Source: Voacanga thouarsii
Lineage: Eukaryota; Streptophyta; Magnoliopsida; Gentianales; Apocynaceae
Assembly (NCBI GenBank): GCA_026120185.1
Contig: JANUWF010000008.1
Location: forward strand, 4,154,001-4,218,000
Length of the DNA stretch: 64,000 nt
Reading direction: 5' to 3'
The translations under genes and the position numbers were made by a program. Under the pieces are notes generated by a model. The model searched no databases, was not told the origin of the DNA, and was given only the letters and a program-made list of their open reading frames with translations. The first letter of the stretch is position 1, and each line of letters starts with the position of its first letter. This document shows, piece by piece, positions 37,136 to 48,684 of the stretch.

Positions 37136-38970
37136 AGGTAATGTTTTTTATCTAGAGTTTGTATCAATAGTTAGATCAACTTCTACTTGGATTGTTGATT
37201 CAGGAGCTACTAATCACATCTGTAACTCCTTGCAGGGTTTAGAAAGATTAGAAGACTCCAGAAGGGCGAACATGGACTATGTGTGGGAAATGGAGCACAA
37301 GTTTGGGCCCTTGCAGTGGGAGAGTTGGATCTTGTATTTGATTGTAATAGAATAGTGGTTTTGAAAGATATTTTATATGTATCTGGATTTAGACAGAATT
37401 TGATTTTGATTGTGAAACTAATAAATCAAGGATATTCTGTATCTTTCTATTCTGGTATTTCTATCAGTAGAGATAGAGAAATTTTATGTACTGGGCACAT
37501 GTATGAGAATCTATTTTTCTGAAACCCTATTAACAATCAATTAAATAACGCTCGATTTGAACCTTTAACAAAGAAGAGAAAGACCAATGTCAATGACTCT
37601 TATCTTTGGCATCTAAGGTTGGGGCATATCAACTCAACCAAGATTCAAAGGTTGATCCATGATGGGCCTTTAGGCTTATTGAGATTGAAAAATTGGCCTT
37701 AGTATGAGTTTTGCTTGATGGGAAAGATAACCAAAAGGTCATTTTCCCCTAAGGCGGATAGAGCCAATGAGGTATTGAGTTTTGTTCACACTGATATGTG
37801 TGGTCCCCTGTCTACACTAACTAGAGGAGGTTTTGAGTACTTCATCACTTTTACGGATGATTGTATAAGGTTTGGTTACGTTTACCTGATGAGACGCAAG
37901 TCTGACTCTTTTGATAAGTTCAAAGAGTTTAAGGCTAAAGTGGAGCGTCGGACAGGTAAATTGATCAAGACCTTACGATTGGATCTTGGTGGAGAGTACC
38001 TCCTTGTGAATTCAAGGACTACATGGTACATCATGGGATAGTGTCCCAACTCTCTGCACCGGGGACACCCCAGCAGAATGGAGTAGCTGAGAGAAGGAAC
38101 AGGACATTGATGGAAATGGTCCGAAGCATGATGTCTCATGCTACTCTTCCAGTGTCTTTTTGGAGATATACCCTGGAAATAGCGGCATATATTTTGAATT
38201 TGGTGCCTTTCAAGTCAGTACCTAGGACTCTCTATGAGATGTGGATTGGGCGTAAGCCAAGTCTGAATCATCTCAAGATATAGGGTTGTCCAACTTATGT
38301 ACTAATCAAGAGAGACAAGTTGGAACTAAGATCAGAATTATGTTATTTTGTTGGGTATCCAAAAGGGACAAATGGTGGTTACTTTTATCATCCTAAGGAA
38401 TAAAAGGTATTGGTTAGTACCAATGCTAAATACTTAGAGGATGATCAAAGTACTTCCACGAAAGGTTCAACTAGGTTGGAACTGGAGGAGAAGTTATCTT
38501 CGGAAGTAACTTCTTTTGACCCGATTATGGAATAAGAAGAGACATAGCCTCAAGAACCTGTACATATGCAGTCTCGTCGTAGTGGGAGAGTGTCTAGGGT
38601 TCTAGAGAGATGGACTGGAGAAACTTTCGAGCTGGTCTCCGACCATCAGGAACAAGACCCCACTAGATATGAGGAGGCTATTGTTGATGCCGATGCAAAT
38701 CTGTGGCATGAAGCAATGAAAGTCGAGATTGAGTCTATGTATCTCAATTAGGTTTGGGATCTTGTAGTTTCACCTGAAGGGATAAAACCCATAGGGTGTA
38801 AGTAGGTATACAAGAGAAAGAGGGGAGTAGATGGGAAGGTCGAAACCTTCAAAGCTAGGCTTGTGGTGAAAGAGTATACTCAGAAAGAGGGAATCGATTA
38901 TGAGGAAACCTTTTTCCCAATAGCCATGCTTAAGTCTATCCGTATCCTCGTTGCCATCGCATGTCAGTAT
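37136..38970 (+). pseudogene. copia 1 protease, integrase and first part of RT
   Basis: The protease active site WIVDSGATNHIC is at 37188-37223 (DSGA at 37197-37208). The pre-integrase module reads YLWHLRLGHINSTKIQRLIH, with its second Cys pair degraded. The integrase core shows VHTDMCGPL, a modified LRLDLGGEY and, one frame over, PQQNGVAERRNRTLMEM with the catalytic Glu. The start of RT follows (NLWHEAMKVEIESMY, then GIDYEETFFPIAMLKSIRIL). Single-base stops such as TGG to TAG and one frameshift near 38.02 kb interrupt it. The frame ends at ACQY, where copia 2 is inserted, and resumes at 47403. Confidence 0.9.
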
Positions 38971-40493
38971 TGTTAGAATTCGTGGACTCCTAAACGCGAA
39001 AAACATCAACGAATCCCTCCCGAGGACCCAAGTAAACGATTAAGAAGATCTAAGGTTTAAGAATTACCTTTGGTTGCTGTAATCGAAATCCTTCGATTCT
39101 GGTTGCGCTGTTGTACGTTCAACCCGAACAATCACCAGACGCTGCAGTATGCGAACGTCCTCTATCGGATACACACCGCGAACTCACTCGATACCCGGGG
39201 AGTGCTAGCGCCTTGGGTTTGAGAGGTTTTTTTTTTTCTTTTCTGGTAGAGAATGGCACGAATGTTCTCAACCGAAAAATTGGACTATTGAAAAGATAGC
39301 TAGGGTTTTCTTAAAAACCCTGAACCTCTTAGAGTCCAACCCTAATAATATCTTATCATATTCTAATTTAAATTCAAATTAAATTAAAACTGATATGATA
39401 AAATTCTACCATTATCTCGGTAATTTAACTAATTAATTTACCGAGTCAGATTCTTATAATCTGGACATCATCCAGATACATCGAATGTGGATATATTTTC
39501 AGATTCATTGTATCTGGTAAATTTTCTAAGTACGATTAACTTAGACATATTTCCAGATTCATCGAACCTGGTCACCAGAAAAATAACCTAACAAGTTCGC
39601 TTATTGTGTGACCCTATAGGTTCATTTAACATCGCGAGTGTGCCCAAATCATATTTAAATGGCCCACAAGTTATAAGCGGTTTCTAGCAAAACATTATAA
39701 CTATCCAGGTTAAATGAAGATCGGTGATCTCTTTGAACCAAACCATAATTTTATATTTAGTCCTTTTGTCACACGATATCCAGATTAAGCATAAGGCACG
39801 GAGCATGTCATCCTTATTAAGCTTAATCAATTATTTCTTGATTTCATAGTAGACTGTTCAAACAAATGATATCAATATCTTAGATTGATATATTTGAGCA
39901 CGGCCATGCATTTTTAACAGTCTAACTTATCAAGGGGCCCATGGATATCTCTCCCATAACTGAGAGGGACAAATTCCTTCACAATCAATCATATTCCTCT
40001 CCTTGATTTATTCTATATCCAACAGTAGTCTAATTTATTATCTGGTTAAAGACAACTTTAGACAATGTCAAAATATAGACTTTATCAGTAGGAAACTATG
40101 ATGAATTTAGGTCGAAGGACTTTCAATATTATTATGGCTAGAAAGTACTTATGACATATTCCATGAAGTACTCTCACAGTGGGTCATGTCCAATACAATG
40201 TTCTCTAACATTTATTTATATCTTGACTCGATATCACAAATATCCATGGTCAGTAAAACATAGCCATCAAGTCACAAACATACTAATTTTATTATTATTC
40301 CAATAATAATAATCGATCAGGGACAGTTTTAGAATAGTCATTGTATTTATTATAGGGTTTTACTATCAAGTCACGTACTTGATGACCAACAAAACAAAAC
40401 TCACTATTCATGGAAAGGAAAACCTCATATTATTATATAAAACATAATGACAATAGTATAAGTACAAATTGACTCTAGGGCATATCCCCAACA
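38971..40493 (-). repeat. 3' LTR of copia 2 (1523 bp)
   Basis: Matches 45869-47397 almost base for base. Next to it at 40494-40506 is gtctcccacttgc, the complement of a purine tract (gcaagtgggagac), which identifies this as the downstream LTR of a minus-strand element. Confidence 0.92.
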
Positions 40494-40507
40494 GTCTCCC
40501 ACTTGCA

Positions 40508-41046
40508 CTAAGACCAATTTGGCATAAGCCGTAATCCCATTGATCTGGTATGACTATCATATTTAGACGATGGGAGAGGCTTTGTCAGTGGATCTGCAAC
40601 ATTGTCATTAGTTGGTATCTTGCATACATTGACATCTCCTCTATCAACAATTTCTCGAATGAGATGAAAACGTCTAAGTATATGTTTGGATCGCTGATGT
40701 GATCTTGGTTCCTTAGCTTGTGCAATGGCTCCATTGTTGTCACAATAGAGATCCACTGGGTTCACAATACTAGGAACTACATCTAGTTCTATAATGAACT
40801 TTTTAATCCAAACTGCTTCTTTAGCTGCAGCTGAGGCGACTACATACTCGACTTACGTAGTAGAATCGGCCACGGTGTCTTACTTTGAACTTTTCCGACT
40901 TACGACACCTCCATTCAAACAAAATAGAAAACTCGATTGCGATCTATAATCATCTATGTCGGACTGAAAACTAGCATCGGTGTAACCATTTACAACTAGC
41001 TCGCCTTCTTGTCCTCCATAAACTAAGAACATATCTTTAGTTCTTC
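40508..41046 (-). pseudogene. copia 2 RNase H
   Basis: The open part (40508-40765) carries VDLYCDNNGAIAQAKEPRSH and continues QRSKHILRRFHLIREIVDRG, then NVADPLTKPL, the C-terminal RNase H of copia elements. The upstream 280 bases still translate to RNase H pieces but in shifted frames. The domain is broken. Confidence 0.85.
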
Positions 41047-42258
41047 TTAAGTACTTCGAGTGTGTTCTTGACGACGATCCGAGTGTGCCTCTCTAGGATT
41101 TAACTGGAACCTGCTCGTCATGCTCAATGCATATGATACATCGGGTCGAGTACATAACATGGCATACATGATAGACCCTATAGTGGAAGCGTATGGTATC
41201 TTGTTCATGCGCTCTTCTTCATCCTTCGTAGAAGGACTTTGAGTTTTGCTGAGCTTAATGCCATGTGACATTGGCAAGAATCCTCTCTTAGAGTCTTGCA
41301 TACTGAACCTTTTCAGTACCTTGTCAACGTATGCACTTTGACTTAGTCCAATTAGCTTTCTAGATCTATCTTTATAGATCCTTATACCTAGAAAATAGGC
41401 AGCTTCACCTAAGTCTTTCATTGAGAAACAATTTTCCAACCATGTCTTTACACTTTGTAGAGTTGGGATGTCGTTTCCAATGAGTAAGATATCATCAACA
41501 TAAAGTACCAAAAAGACTATTGCATTCCCACTTGTTTTCTTATAGACACAAGGCTCATCTTCATTTTTGATAAAGTTAAATTCTTTAATTGCTTCATCAA
41601 AACGAAGATTCCAGCTTCAAGATGCTTACTTCAATCCATAAATGGATCTTTGAAACTTGCACACTTTATTAGAATTCAAAGGATCATCAAAACCCTCAGG
41701 TTGTGTCATGTACACATCTTCGAGTAAGTTTCCATTAAGAAACGCGGTTTTGACATCCATTTGCCAAATTTCGTAGTTATAATATGCTGCTATGGCAAGA
41801 AGAATTCTGATAGATTTAAGCATTACAACTGGTGAAAAGGTTTCATCATAGTCTATACCATGAGTTTGTCTATAACCTTTTGCTACCAGTCGTACTTTGT
41901 AAGTATGCACATTTCCCTCCATGTCTGTTTTCTTTTTGAAAACCCACTTACACCCAATGGTTTTTGAACCTTTAGGTGGGTTAACCAAAGTCCAAACTTG
42001 GTTATCATACATGGATTGCATCTCAGACTTCATAGCCTCTAACCATTTTCCAGAGTCAGAACTCTTAATGGCTTCTTGATAGGAAGTGGGCTCATCATTA
42101 ACCATAAGCTCCACATTGTGATCGTCAGTGATGAGAAATCCATATCTCTCAGGTTGTTGACGAACCCTATCAGATCTTCGAGGTCCTTGTTCTATAGATG
42201 TAGGCTCATCTTGGACTTGTGAGCCATCTAATCGAGATTCATTATTTGGTTCAGGCAC
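41047..42258 (-). pseudogene. copia 2 reverse transcriptase
   Basis: Two open segments (41626-42258 and 41047-41511) are joined by a frameshift near 41.6 kb at the SIYGLK motif. Motifs are KWLEAMKSEMQSMYDNQVW, GCKWVFKKKTDMEGN, FSPVVMLKSIRILLAIAAYY, then VLYVDDILLIGND with the catalytic YVDD at about 41491-41502, then YAMLCTRPDVSYAL. The catalytic Asp residues are kept. The right-hand end runs into shifted RNase H sequence. Confidence 0.9.
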
Positions 42259-43562
42259 TAATTGTGGCTTTTGAATCTCATCTGATAAGGTTCAAGCACT
42301 AATTGTGGTCCTTGAATCTCATCAAGATGTATTTTACTCCCACTGATTCTTTTGGAAATAAATTCCTTTTCAAGAAAGAATCCATTTCGAGCACCAATTA
42401 CTCTATTTTCTTTTGGGAGATAAAATTGATATCTTTTAGTTTCTTTAGGATAACCCACAAATATGCATTTATCCGATTTAGGTGCAAGTTTATCAGATAA
42501 TAAACGCTTTACATAAACTTCACAACCCCAAATCTTCAGAAATAACAAACTAGGTTGTCTCCCAGTCCAATCTCATATGGCGTTTTTTGAACCGATTTAG
42601 ATGGAACTCGATTTAGTATGAATGCAGCAATCTCCAAGGCATAACCCCAAAAGGAGATTGGAAGATCAGTTTGACTCATCATTGATCAAACCATATCTAA
42701 TAAAGTCCGATTTCTCCGTTCAGATACACCATTCCATTAAGGTGTTCCTGGTGGAGTTAATTGGGAAATAATTCCACAATTTTTAAGATGCTCGTCAAAC
42801 TTGTGACTTAAGTATTCACCACCTCGATCCGATCGAAGTGTTTTGATATTTTTGCCTAGTTGATTTTGTACTTCATTTTGAAATTCTTTGAATTTCTGGA
42901 ACGATTCAGATTTGTGTTTCATCAGATACAGGTAGCCATATCTGCTGAAATCATCTGTAAATGTAATGAAGTACTGAAATCCTCCTTTAGCAAGTGAATT
43001 CATTAGTCCACATACATCAGTATGTATTAGGCCCAATAAATCAGTTGCCCTTTCATTTTATCTCTTGAAAGGCGCTTTAGTCATTTTGCCTAATAAACAA
43101 GAATCACATGTTTTGTAAGATTCTAAATCAAACGATTTTAGAAGCCCATCATTATGAAGCTTTGTTATGCGTTTCTCATTTATATGGCCCAAACGACAAT
43201 GCCAGAAGTAAGTCTGATTTAAATCATTGGATTTCAATCTCTTAGTATTTATATTATAGATAGACATGTCTGAATATCCACGAAGATTTAGAATATAAAG
43301 CCCATTCGATAATGAAGCATCTCCATAAAAAATGCCGTTTTTATTAATGGAGCAAATGTTATTCCTAATAACAAATTCAAAATCTTCTAAATCCAAACAA
43401 GAAACTGAAATAATATTCCTACTCATAGCAGGAACATAAAAACAATTGTTCAGTTCTAAAACAAGCCCACTGGGCAAAATTAATTCAAAAGTTCCTACAG
43501 CTACTGCAGCAACTTTTGCTCAATTCGCAACTCGTAGGTCCACCTCGCCTTTTGCCAAGGCT
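42258..43562 (-). pseudogene. copia 2 pre-integrase and integrase
   Basis: Open segments at 43058-43477, 42737-43036 and 42258-42548. They give FWHCRLGHINEKRITKLHND with CDSCLLGKMTK (pre-integrase), then LIHTDVCGLM, FITFTDDFSRYGYLYLMK, SDRGGEYLS and QLTPPGTP of the integrase core, then WGCEVYVKRL and KCIFVGYPKETK. A stop follows PGTP. The protease active site expected upstream is missing: gag sequence passes straight into the region after it, so a deletion is likely at about 43.56 kb. Confidence 0.88.
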
Positions 43563-44424
43563 CTACTCCTTTTTAGACCCTGAAGCGGCAGTCTCACTGT
43601 CCTTCTTTTTCTTTTCTTCCAAATAGAGCTTGCAATTTCTTAACCAATGTCCTTGTTCTACACAATGGTGGCAAGCTCCCTCATTTGGTGTCTTGGCCTT
43701 AGGTTTGGGCTTGAACTTGGACTTTGCCTTGTCCTTACCCTTACTAGCCATGACCTTGCCCTTTTGGTTGTTCTTTTTACCTTTCCCTTTTTGAACCATT
43801 AGAACACTAGGAGTATTCTTCTTAATGTTCAGTTCAGCTTGTTTTAGCATCCCATGCAATTCAGTAATGGATTTCTCCATATTATGCATGTTAAAATTCA
43901 TGATAAACTGGTTATACTCAGCAGGTAAAGAGCCCAAGATAAAATCCGTGGCCATGTCATGATTAACAGGAGCACCAAGTTTATCAAGATGATCTAGATA
44001 GTCCTTCATTTTAAGGACATGAGCACTTACCGAGGTGCCAGAAACCATCTTACATGCATTTAACGCCTTGTGAGTTTCAAATCTCTCTTGTCGTGCTTGC
44101 TCTTGGAACATTTCCTTGCGATGCACAATCATGTCATATGCCTCTGCTTCTTCAAACTGTTTTTGAAGTTCAGAGTTCATGGTTGCTAGCATGAGGCAAG
44201 TAACAGCGTTGGAGTCATCTTTGTGCTTACTATAAGCATCTTTTTCAGCTTTTGAGGCGTTATTTGCTGGAGCAGGGGGAATAGGATTTTCAAGAACATA
44301 GAGCCTTTTTTTTTTGCTTAAGAACAATTCTTAAGTTTCGTGCCCAATCAAGAAAGTTAGTCCTACTAAGCTTGTCTTTCTCAAGCACAGATCGCAATGA
44401 ATTATTCCAACTGTTTGTTGCCAT
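43563..44424 (-). pseudogene. copia 2 gag
   Basis: The probable start is the ATG at 44422-44424 (MATNSWNNSL...). The frame breaks in a run of A at about 44.31 kb (LRIVLK, then KKK) and continues as a 254-codon frame to 43563. It contains the UBN2-type core (MKDYLDHLDKLGAPVNHDM, then TDFILGSLPAEYNQFIMNFN) and one zinc knuckle, CHHCVEQGHWLRNC. A Lys-rich linker precedes the knuckle. Apart from the homopolymer frameshift this is the best-preserved ORF among the transposons. Confidence 0.9.
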
Positions 44425-45855
44425 TATCTACATCCAAAAATATGCAAAGTAATTAATTTTTGAGACTCTAACAAAAAACTCCCACTAAAAGCATTTCAAC
44501 TTTTTGAAACTTCAACATTTTGATGTTTCGTAGTGGGGAAAAATATTTTATTTTAATCATAAGTAAGCTTTGGCTTTAATCTTATAATTAAATAAAGCTC
44601 TAATTTTAAATGAGATAGACATCAAATGCCCCGGCTAAAAATATCTCATAAAATGCCCTAGGCCCAAAACCATTTTGATAGCCCAGTTAAGTCAAACCAT
44701 ATCAAACATATGGAAAACTATTTTCCATCTTATCTCACTCAGATAATCAAAAGCATCCTACTTTGGTAGGAATGACCATATGATGATCCAAGTAATAATA
44801 AGTGTTTGATTTTGGAAGGCATTTAACACTTAAATTTTTTTTCTTTTTTTTTTTTAAAATTTGATTGTAGTAAGCAGGAAATAAACATATCAAATATGCA
44901 TGCAAGACATAAATAAAAGTGACATAGCATGGCCCATAACCTATGTTGATCATCACGAGCAAAGTGAAGATCAAGGTGGTCAATCTAGGTATATGAACTC
45001 CTTAAGCATTCTCTAATGCCTTGAGCATACTCCTCATTGGTTGTAAATGTCGGCTGCCGTCTTCTTTTACATTGGATAGTAAAATTAAAATAATTCCTAT
45101 TCTAGGAAAGCAGTACAATTTTACAACAATGAAAAATGACACGCATGCCGTATTTAAAAATTACAACTTAAAACAACCATAATGTAACTAGCCAATCACA
45201 TTGGGATAAAACGGGCCATGCTATGCACTATTCAAAATAATCCACAACTACAATAAAAAACACTGACGAATAACAGACAACGAATAGTTAGTTGGGGTTC
45301 CAAGGGGCAACGCCCCTGGCGGGGTCAAGGGGCAGCGCCCCTGGTGGAGGTCCCGCTGGCCAGTCAGCGGGCGGGGGTCAAGGGGGCAGCGCCCCCGGAA
45401 GGAAAAACGATTTTTCCTTCTCTCATTGAATGAGATTTTGCCTTCCGATTTCCGAATATTAATCAAATTAACGTTCGGACCCCTTGGTAACCATCGCCGT
45501 GAAAATTCATATTACAAACAATATGCGTTCTTTTAATCATATTTATATAGACAACATATTATCATGGCCGATTAATAAAAATAATTCGCAAATATAGAAC
45601 GACGGATAGCATGCTTACGATACCATATCATATTAAAACAGACCAATTTACAGACAATCTACAACTAATCTGGTCTGATCAGGTGACTAAGACGCACATA
45701 TTAAACCTAATTCAGACAGTCTGCATGCTAAGTATTCTAAAATCATAATCATGCGAACATGCTGATACATACCGTTTAAATTCATATATACATATCATAC
45801 ATGTATTCAACAATACGATTAACACAGATGAATCAACCTAATCGTTTAGCAAGTT
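44425..45855 (-). other. leader of copia 2 with GC-rich stem-loops
   Basis: Non-coding 1.4 kb between PBS and gag. At 45299-45396 three near-identical palindromes occur: ggggcaacgcccc (45304-45316), ggggcagcgcccc (45329-45341) and gggggcagcgccccc (45382-45396). A fourth partial stem (cgctggccagtcagcg) lies at 45354-45369. This GC-rich island stands out from its AT-rich surroundings. Confidence 0.8.
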
Positions 45856-45867
45856 GCTCTGATATCA
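45856..45867 (-). other. primer-binding site of copia 2
   Basis: On the minus strand this reads tgatatcagagc, one base from the initiator tRNA-Met complement, and it sits directly beside the LTR edge at 45869. Confidence 0.85.
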
Positions 45868-45868
45868 C

Positions 45869-47397
45869 TGTTAGAATTCGTGGACTCCTAAACGCAAAAA
45901 ACATCCACGAATCCCTCCCGAGGACCCAAGTAAATGATTAAGAAGATCTAAGGTTTAAGAATTACCTCTGGTTGCTGTAATCGAAATCCTTCGATTATGG
46001 TTGCGCTGTTGTACGTTCAACCCGAACAATCACCAGACGCTGCAGTATGCGAACGTCCTCTATCGGATACACACCGCGAACTCACTCGATACCCGGGGAG
46101 TGCTAGCGCCTAGGGTTTGAGAGGTTTTTTTTTTCTTTTCTGGTAGAGAATGGCACGAATGTTCTCAACCAAAAAATTGGACTATTGAAAAGACAGCTAG
46201 GGTTTTCTTAAAAACCCCCGAACCTCTTAGAGTCCAACCCTAATAATATCTTATCATATTCTAATTTAAATTCAAATTAAATTAAAACTGATATGATAAG
46301 ATTCAGCCATTATCTCGGTAATTTAACTAATTAATTTACCGAGTCAGATTCTTATAATTTGGACATCATCCAGATACATCGAATGTGGACATATTTCTAG
46401 ATTCATTGTATCTGGTAAATTTTCTAAGTACGATTAACTTAGATATATTTCCAGATTCATCGAACCTGGTCACCAGAAAAATAACCTAACAAGTTCGCTT
46501 ATTGTGTGACCCTATAGGTTCATTTAACATTGGCAGTGTGCCCAAATCATATTTAAATGGACCACAAGTTATAAGCGGTTTCTAGCAAAACATTATAACT
46601 ATCCAAGTTAAATGAAGATCGGTGATCTCTTTGAACCAAACCATAATTTTATATTTAATCCTTTTGTCACACGATATTCAGATTAAGCATAAGGCACGGA
46701 GCATGTCATCCTTATTAAGCTTAATCAATTATTTCTTAATTTCATAGTAGACTATTCAAACAAATAATATCAATATCTTAGATTGATATATTTGAGCACG
46801 GCCATGCATTTTTAACAGTCTAACTTATCAAGGGGCCCATGGATATCTCTCCCATAACTGAGAGGGACAAATTCCTTCACAATCAATCATATTCCTCTCA
46901 TTGATTTATTCTATATCCAACAGTAGTCTAATTTATTATCTGGTTAAAGACAACTTTAGACAATGTCAAAATATAGAATTTATCAAGTAGGAAACTATGA
47001 TGAATTTAGGTCGAAGGACTTTCAATATTATTATGGCTCGAAAGTACTTATGACATATTCCATGAAGTACTCTCACAGTGGGTCATGTCCAATACATTGT
47101 TCTCTAACATTTATTTATGTCTTGACTCGATATCATAAATATCCATGGTCAGTAAAACATAGCCATCAAGTCACAAATATACTAATCTTAATTTATTATT
47201 ATTCCAATAATAATAATCGATCAGGGACAGTGTTAGAATAGTCATTGTATTCATTGTAGGGTTTTACTATCAAGTCATGTACTTGATGACCAACAAAACA
47301 AAACTCACTATTCATGGAAAGGAAAGCCTCATATTATTATATAAAACATAATGATAATAGTATAAGTAAAAATTGACTCTAGGGCATATCCCCAACA
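45869..47397 (-). repeat. 5' LTR of copia 2 (1529 bp)
   Basis: Near-identical to 38971-40493, with scattered substitutions and a few small insertions and deletions. It lies next to the PBS, so it is the upstream LTR on the minus strand. Confidence 0.92.
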
Positions 47398-48662
47398 ATT
47401 ATGACTACGAGATATGGCAAATGGATGTCAAGACGGAATTTTTAAATGGCCATCTTACTAAAGATATTTATATGTCCCAACCGGAAGGCTTTATTGCTAA
47501 AGGCCAAGAGCATATGGTTTGCAAGCTTAAGAAGTCCATTTATGGACTTAAGCAGGCATCAAAGGCATGGAACATTCGTTTTGATAAGACTGTAAAGTCT
47601 TATGGTTTTGTTCAAAACGAGGATGAACTATGTGTGTACAGGAAACTTGAAGGCATTAATGTGATTTTTCTTGTCTTGTATATGGATGACATTCTACTTA
47701 TTGAAAATGATGTAGGGTCATTGTCATCTACAAAGGTTTGGCTGTCTAGTTAATTCAGTATGAAGGATTTGGGAGAAACCAGCTACATTCTCAGGATTAG
47801 ACATCTTAGAAATAGAAAGTAGAGAATGTTAGGATTATCCCAAGCGGCATACATTGACAAGATGCTGGCCAGGTACAACATGGACTCATGCAAGGGAGCT
47901 CTAATCCCTTGCAGACATGGGTTGTCACTTTCTTCAAGGGACTGTCCTAAGTCTCAAGAAGAAAAGGACAGAATGAGTAAAATTCCATACGCTTTGGTTG
48001 TGGGAAGTCTCATGTATGCTATGCTGTGTATTAGGCCAGATATCTGCTTTGCCGTAGACTTGGTTAGCAGATATTAGTCAAACCCTGAGGAGGTTCATTG
48101 GCAAGTTATAAAGCATATACTCAAGTACCTCAAGGGAACGAGAGATTATATATTGGTTTATAGGGCTGATGACTTGGTTCCTACAGGATACACAGACTCA
48201 GACTTCTAGGCGGATAAGGATGAGAAAAAATCCACTAGTGGATATATCTTCACCTTGTCTGGAGGAGCTATTTCATGGAGGAGTATCAAGCAATTTTGCA
48301 TTACTGACTCAACAATGGAAGCTGAGTATGTGGCAGTTTCGGAGGCATCCATGGAAGCAGTTTGGCTCCAGAAGTTCCTTTTAAAACTTGGAGTTGTGTC
48401 ACACATGGACACGTTGATTGTGATGTATTGCGACAACACTGGAGTAGTATCGCAATCTAAAGAACCTCGGAATCACAAGAAGGGGAAGCACATCGAGAGG
48501 AAGTACCGCCTGATTCGGGATTTTATCCAAAGACGAGAAGTCATGGTAGAACAGATTTCCTCTGAGAACAATATAGCAAATCCATTTACCAAGCCTTTGG
48601 CTGAGAGAGTCTTCAAGAGACACTTAGACGCCATTGGGATAGGCACCTATGGACTTACTTAG
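47398..48662 (+). pseudogene. copia 1 RT (second part) and RNase H
   Basis: The RT resumes at DYEIWQMDVKTEFLNGHLTK. It continues KSIYGLKQASKAWNIRFDK, then LYMDDILLIENDV with YMDD at 47679-47690, and later YAMLCIRPDICFAVDLVSRY. RNase H follows: YTDSDF, TMEAEYVAVSEASMEAVWLQ, YCDNTGVVSQSKEPRNHKKG, then NNIANPFTKPLAERV to the TAG at about 48660. In-frame stops occur after WLSS, after SRY and after SDF. The catalytic residues mostly survive, so decay is by scattered point mutations. Confidence 0.92.
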
Positions 48663-48671
48663 TCTCAGAGT

Positions 48672-48684
48672 GCAAGTGGGAGAT
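48672..48684 (+). other. polypurine tract of copia 1
   Basis: gcaagtgggagat directly precedes the 3' LTR. The same tract, read on the minus strand, borders the copia 2 LTR at 40494. Confidence 0.85.

Larger units (their letters stand above)
38971..47397 (-). mobile_element. copia 2: minus-strand copia nested in the RT of copia 1
   Basis: LTRs at 38971-40493 and 45869-47397 start TGTT and end AACA. The flanking 5-mers are agtat (38966-38970) and attat (47398-47402), a target duplication with one change. Removing the element restores the RT reading of copia 1 across the site. PBS, leader, gag, integrase, RT and RNase H are present on the minus strand. About five differences in the first 200 or so LTR bases make it the youngest of the three nested elements. 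Frameshifts and deletions have killed it. Confidence 0.93.
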
